Assembly: GCA_003945285.1 (NCBI GenBank)
Contig: AP019005.1
Span: forward strand, 1,054,001-1,118,000
From: Hydrogenimonas sp.
Lineage (GTDB): Bacteria; Campylobacterota; Campylobacteria; Campylobacterales; Hydrogenimonadaceae
Direction: 5' to 3'
DNA: 64,000 nucleotides
Shown here piece by piece: positions 60,758-64,000 of this stretch. Each line of letters begins with the position of its first letter. The first letter of the stretch is position 1. Made by a program: the position numbers and the translations under genes. The notes under the pieces are model-generated. The model saw only the letters and a program-made list of their open reading frames with translations. It did no database searches and was not told where the DNA came from.

Positions 60758-61105
60758 ATGAATGAAGTAAAAGCGATCATCGAACTAATCCCTCCGCTGG
60801 ATAAAAAGTGTAAAATAGCCGCAACCCTTTTAAGAAGCGCTTTTACACTGGTCCCCCTTCTGCTGGGAGCAGTCGTCTGGGCCCAATATGGGTGGCTCTA
60901 TGGGGTTCTGCTCTGGATGGCCGGCGTTTTTGCCGGTCTTATTATCCTCAGCAAGCTCAAAATAGCCTATGTCCCACATAATCAGCATGAACTGCCGCAC
61001 TCGGCGACAGCCATACTCAAATGGTATGTTGCAAAAGAGTTATGCGGCTACGAAACTCCACGACACACGGAAGAGCAGCCAGGAATCAGTGAAGCTCCAC
61101 GTTGA
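60758..61105 (+). CDS. small membrane protein of unknown function
   Basis: The 115-aa product starts MNEVKAIIELIPPLDKKCKI at 60758; the longer frame from 60698 overlaps arsC and is rejected. It has two adjacent hydrophobic helices (SAFTLVPLLLGAVVWAQYGW and GVLLWMAGVFAGLIIL) and a polar C-terminus with HNQHELPHSATAILKWYVAK. I do not recognise a family. It is divergent from arsC, and its 3' end overlaps dapD by 20 bp. Confidence 0.65.
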   Translation: MNEVKAIIELIPPLDKKCKIAATLLRSAFTLVPLLLGAVVWAQYGWLYGVLLWMAGVFAGLIILSKLKIAYVPHNQHELPHSATAILKWYVAKELCGYETPRHTEEQPGISEAPR

Positions 61106-62294
61106 GCTTCACCTCTCTCCTGCTTCTCATAGCTATAAGTTGCCCGGTCATCGAGTTCTGCCTGAAGTGTATACCGTTTTTGCCGGCAAGCTCCACACCT
61201 TTGAAGATATTCTCATCTTCTACCTTCACATCCCATAGGGGGTTTACCTCTTTTATCTTTTCAAGCTCGGCCCTGCTGACAGCCACTTTGGTGCCCTCCA
61301 GTATAGCGATTCCTGCATCCACTATACATCCGTCACCCAGGGGGATACCTGTGACGCTGTTGGCTCCGAGGAGTACGTTCTCCCCTATTGTGACGGGGTT
61401 GCCGTTCGTACCGCTCAAGACACCGAGAATGGACGCACCTCCCCCGACATCGGAACCGGACCCGACAATCGCGGAGCTGGAGATGCGTCCTTCGACCATG
61501 ACCGCACCTGTGGTACCTGCGTTGAAGTTGATGTAGCTCGCACCCGGCATAACCGTTGTGCCCGGATGCAGCTGCGCACCCATTCGCACTTTCGCACTGT
61601 CTAGTATCCTTGTGTTGTCGGCCGGAATGATGTGCTGGAGGTAGCGCGGGAACTTGTCTACACTCTCTATCTCAGGATAGGCGCCGTTGAGTTTGAGTTC
61701 TATCTCGTTCTCGCGGAGCCAGTCGAGCTCGAAAGGCTCGTTTCCGAACCATGCTACGTTGTGAAGTATTCCGAAAGCTCCGTTGAGATTGACACCGCGA
61801 AGCTCCGCTTTTCCGAGAGAGAGAGCGTAGAGTTTTATATAGACCGCCTCCACGCTCTGCGGCGCATCGTCTTCGAACAGGAAGATTATTCTGAAGTTGT
61901 CGTCCAGCTCTTCACACTCGACGATACGGGCGAGCTCTTTTATCACCTGGACATTTTTGTGGGCTTCGCCTTCCGCCTCTGCGAGGTAGGGGTGAAAAGC
62001 GGCCAGTGCATTGACGACGAACTCGTCAGTCACGTCGAACAGCTGCTCTGACTTCCCGAAATCGATACTTGCGCCGCTCTCCTGAAGTGCGGCTATAAAG
62101 ACTGCCGCCGAACCGAAGTTCTCGTTCCAGTTCACCAGGGGAAAGACCGCCTGCAAAATTTTGTCGCGGTTCTTCTGTCCGCGATCTACGCGGCATATGC
62201 CGAATGCAACCGCTCTTCTGTACCCCTCCTGTGCCTCGGTTTCTTCGACCAGCCTCTTAAATCCCTCTTTGGACTCGATTTTTTCGATTGACAT
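61086..62294 (-). CDS. dapD: tetrahydrodipicolinate N-succinyltransferase, long form
   Basis: The 402-aa protein starts MSIEKIESKEGFKRLVEETE at 62294 behind AGGAG. The C-terminal half is a left-handed beta helix built from hexapeptide repeats (RMGAQLHPGTTVMPGASYINFNAGTTG..., SSAIVGSGSDVGGGASILGVLSGTNGNPVTIGENVLLGAN, quoted in parts). The long N-terminal domain distinguishes the Campylobacterota/actinobacterial form from the 270-aa E. coli enzyme. It works in the succinylase branch of lysine and meso-diaminopimelate synthesis, downstream of DapA in this window. Confidence 0.9.
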   Translation of the reverse strand: MSIEKIESKEGFKRLVEETEAQEGYRRAVAFGICRVDRGQKNRDKILQAVFPLVNWNENFGSAAVFIAALQESGASIDFGKSEQLFDVTDEFVVNALAAFHPYLAEAEGEAHKNVQVIKELARIVECEELDDNFRIIFLFEDDAPQSVEAVYIKLYALSLGKAELRGVNLNGAFGILHNVAWFGNEPFELDWLRENEIELKLNGAYPEIESVDKFPRYLQHIIPADNTRILDSAKVRMGAQLHPGTTVMPGASYINFNAGTTGAVMVEGRISSSAIVGSGSDVGGGASILGVLSGTNGNPVTIGENVLLGANSVTGIPLGDGCIVDAGIAILEGTKVAVSRAELEKIKEVNPLWDVKVEDENIFKGVELAGKNGIHFRQNSMTGQLIAMRSRREVKLNVELH

Positions 62295-62321
62295 CACCAC
62301 TCCTGAATATAATGTTGCGCG

Positions 62322-62327
62322 ATTATA
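62322..62327 (-). promoter_or_regulatory. -10 box of dapD
   Basis: TATAAT on the minus strand, 28 bases before the dapD start. Confidence 0.5.
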
Positions 62328-62475
62328 CTCGAAATAAGTTGACACTCCGTTTAGAGAAATTGACCAGAATCAATGATAAGAGTTTTATTATCGTCTATCA
62401 TTAATTTAACTGCTTAAAATTACATATTTAATAAATTATGTTTTTTTGTGCAGATTTCAAACAGAGGATAACTCC

Positions 62476-62997
62476 ATGAGAAGACCTGAACCGAGAGACT
62501 TCGAGCGCTTTTTGAAGGAGGAAGACTATATCGTCTCGAAAACCGACCTCAAAGGTCGTATCACCTACTGCAACAAGACTTTCATCGAGATCTCCGGCTA
62601 CAGTGAAGAGGAGCTTTTGGGTGCACCCCACTCCATACTTAGGCATCCCGATATGCCAAAGATCGTCTTCAAACTCCTCTGGGAGAGAATTCAAAACAGA
62701 CAGGAGATTTTCGCTTTCGTTAAAAATCTATGTAAAGACGGGGGATTCTACTGGGTTTTTGCAAACGTAACGGCTACGGTGGACCCCGACGGCAATATTC
62801 GCGACTACCACTCTGTGCGGCGCAAACCCTCCAGGGAAGGTGTAAAGGTGATGGAGTCTATCTACAAGAGGCTACTGGAGGAGGAGAGGCGCGGCGGCAT
62901 GGAGGCTTCGGCATCCATGCTGGAGACTATCCTTGAGTCTGAGGGGACAGATTACGACAAGTTCGTAAACTCTCTTCAAAAGCCGAAAACGGCTTAA
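62476..62997 (+). CDS. single-PAS-domain sensor protein, Aer-like
   Basis: The 173-aa protein starts MRRPEPRDFERFLKEEDYIV at 62476 behind AGAGG. The PAS domain (about 15-125) has the Aer-type signatures GRITYCNKTFIEISGYSEEELLG, PHSILRHPDMPKIVFKLLW and WVFANVTATVDPDG, seen in FAD-binding redox sensors of aerotaxis. There is no HAMP, methyl-accepting or output domain; the C-terminus is a short helical stretch. Such stand-alone PAS proteins in this phylum may pair with a separate signalling partner. Confidence 0.88.
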   Translation: MRRPEPRDFERFLKEEDYIVSKTDLKGRITYCNKTFIEISGYSEEELLGAPHSILRHPDMPKIVFKLLWERIQNRQEIFAFVKNLCKDGGFYWVFANVTATVDPDGNIRDYHSVRRKPSREGVKVMESIYKRLLEEERRGGMEASASMLETILESEGTDYDKFVNSLQKPKTA

Positions 62998-63011
62998 AGG
63001 TCCGCCGATAT

Positions 63012-63112
63012 TTGACTGACGGGTTGATGCGCAACGTTTGGGCAGAGTAGAAGTTTTGGCGGAGGCTCATCGACCCCTGCCCCCTGAAGCTTTGAAATTG
63101 CAGATGCGGCTC
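63012..63112. repeat. degenerate Family A2 copy between the PAS and OmpA genes
   Basis: The reverse complement (GCAATTTCAAAGCTTCAGGGGGC...CCGCCAAAACTT...GCGCATCAACCCGTCAG) follows 41105-41196 block by block with many substitutions. It fills the space between two convergent genes. Confidence 0.55.
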
Positions 63113-64000
63113 ACTTCGTTAGGCGTATGACGATTGCGTCCGTACGTCTGTTGAGAGCCCGGCCGGCCGCTGTATCGTTCGAGGCTGCAGGTCTGCTCTC
63201 TCCATAGGCTCTGATATCGATCCTCTCCGGAGAGACTCCCAGATCGGTCAATGCAGATTTTACTTTGAGAGCCCTTCTTTTCGAGAGTAGAAAGTTGTAT
63301 CGAACACTCCCGATACTGTCGGTGTGCCCCTCTATCCTAACTCTTATATCGGGATGGTGCCGGAGATATTCGGCCAGTTGTCCTATGCGGACCCTGTCTC
63401 TTTCATCGAGCTTAACGGAGTCGAATTCGAAATTGACGAGCATCGGCACGCTTTTGGCACACCCGTCACTATCGACAACCCATCTTTTTGGAGTATCTCT
63501 GCAGATATCCCTGCAGTCCGGCACTCCGTCGTTGTCGCTATCTTCTCTGCAAACCGCCTCTTCGGAAGTCGGCCGCTTCCGTTCGACTCTTTCCGATCTC
63601 TCAGCTGCCGCGGCCGGTTTCGCCGTTTCGACTGCCGCTTTCATCTTGGCGACACTCTCTTTTTCCGCCTTTGACTCCGCCGCAATATTACCTGTTTCCT
63701 TGTCCGAGAAGATATTTCGGTACACACCATCCCCGTACCCGTCGCTCTCTACTCCGGCGGCAGTTTGCTCAATATCCAGTTCATCGCTGCCGTATCCCGT
63801 TTCCCCGGACTCTTTTGCTATAATTCTGCCGCTTTCGTTCCCACCGGATCGATTTTCAGTATTTAAAGACTTAAATGCCGCTTTCGGTGAAGTAGACGAT
63901 AATGCCGCTTCGGCACTTTCCGGTATCTGTGCTGCCGCCGTTACGGCCGGTGATACAGCGGCACCAACGCCTCCACTATCTTCGGCAGGAGCTCTGTATG
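63111..64000 (-). CDS. OmpA-family protein with thrombospondin type-3-like region, 5' end outside the window
   Basis: The frame stays open from the stop at 63111 to the right edge (first full codon at 63998), so the start is outside; a GTG at 63725 is not the true start. The upstream part is low-complexity, rich in Ala, Ser, Glu and Gly (AAVSPAVTAAAQIPESAEAA). Then come CREDSDNDGVPDCRDICRDTP, a calcium-binding type-3 repeat motif, and the OmpA domain: VNFEFDSVKLDE, IRVRIEGHTDSIGS, NFLLSKRRALKVKSAL, PERIDIRAYGESRP, which binds peptidoglycan. It should tether the outer membrane to the cell wall. Confidence 0.88.
   Translation of the reverse strand, partial: YRAPAEDSGGVGAAVSPAVTAAAQIPESAEAALSSTSPKAAFKSLNTENRSGGNESGRIIAKESGETGYGSDELDIEQTAAGVESDGYGDGVYRNIFSDKETGNIAAESKAEKESVAKMKAAVETAKPAAAAERSERVERKRPTSEEAVCREDSDNDGVPDCRDICRDTPKRWVVDSDGCAKSVPMLVNFEFDSVKLDERDRVRIGQLAEYLRHHPDIRVRIEGHTDSIGSVRYNFLLSKRRALKVKSALTDLGVSPERIDIRAYGESRPAASNDTAAGRALNRRTDAIVIRLTK

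Overview
The window reads as a chromosomal segment of a Campylobacterota (Epsilonproteobacteria) member with a roughly balanced base composition, probably a sulfur- or hydrogen-oxidising microaerophile. The main grounds are a sulfide:quinone oxidoreductase, a type-E succinate dehydrogenase/fumarate reductase with a CCG-domain third subunit, a superoxide reductase, a RibBA whose second domain has decayed, the long DapD form, and the gene order hydrolase-ddl-ruvA-fapA // murJ-cysS-pyrD-M16-dapA-ENR, which from memory is close to that of Campylobacter. No genus is claimed.

Layout. 1-6.7 kb (minus): a tightly coupled run fapA-ruvA-ddl-msbA-like-phosphatase-alpha/beta hydrolase; the last is cut by the window edge. 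7.1-16.8 kb (plus): murJ-cysS, a gap with a possible ribonucleotide-reductase remnant, then pyrD-M16 peptidase-dapA-FabL-like reductase-pgsA-rseP-yggS. 17.0-20.5 kb (minus): a GMC oxidoreductase with a Tat-type small subunit, a membrane protein and a lipoprotein. 20.6-27.5 kb: a zinc-ribbon protein, an unknown acidic protein, a tandem-AAA FtsH-like protease with altered Walker motifs, truD, an HD hydrolase and thiL. 27.7-33.9 kb (plus): sdhA-sdhB-sdhE, superoxide reductase, family-4 UDG and an unknown exported protein. 33.9-36.7 kb (minus): a thioesterase, a dead IS3-type transposase, yjdM and ribBA. tRNA-Gln and initiator tRNA-Met follow, then tonB-exbB-exbD, sqr with a 54-aa partner, a deformylase-like membrane protein, msrA, a BFD-like protein and a small RHH-like protein. 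43.6-52.1 kb (minus): nine contiguous genes (TetR, patatin, hydrolase, HlyD, MFS, dual-NBD ABC ATPase, two ABC-2 permeases, small winged-helix-like protein). Facing it at 52.5-56.5 kb is an EmrA-EmrB-TolC pump. The rest holds a PAS-GGDEF protein, YciH, an ABC-F protein, ArsC, DapD, a PAS protein and an OmpA-family gene that runs off the right edge.

The intergenic DNA is the most unusual part. At least two families of short palindromic, MITE-like elements fill most long gaps. Family A (about 120-170 bp) ends in CTGAC/CTGATGTTACGCAAA-type inverted repeats; one copy at 52304-52468 has perfect 17-bp terminal repeats and a 7-bp flanking direct repeat. Family B is 162 bp in two independent copies, one with perfect 17-bp terminal repeats. 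Neither encodes a transposase here. The only transposase seen, IS3-type, is a pseudogene of a different kind. I saw no CRISPR array, rRNA or prophage.

Most operons use overlapping stop/start codons (ATGA, GTGA, TTGA), and several genes start with GTG or TTG behind strong Shine-Dalgarno sequences.
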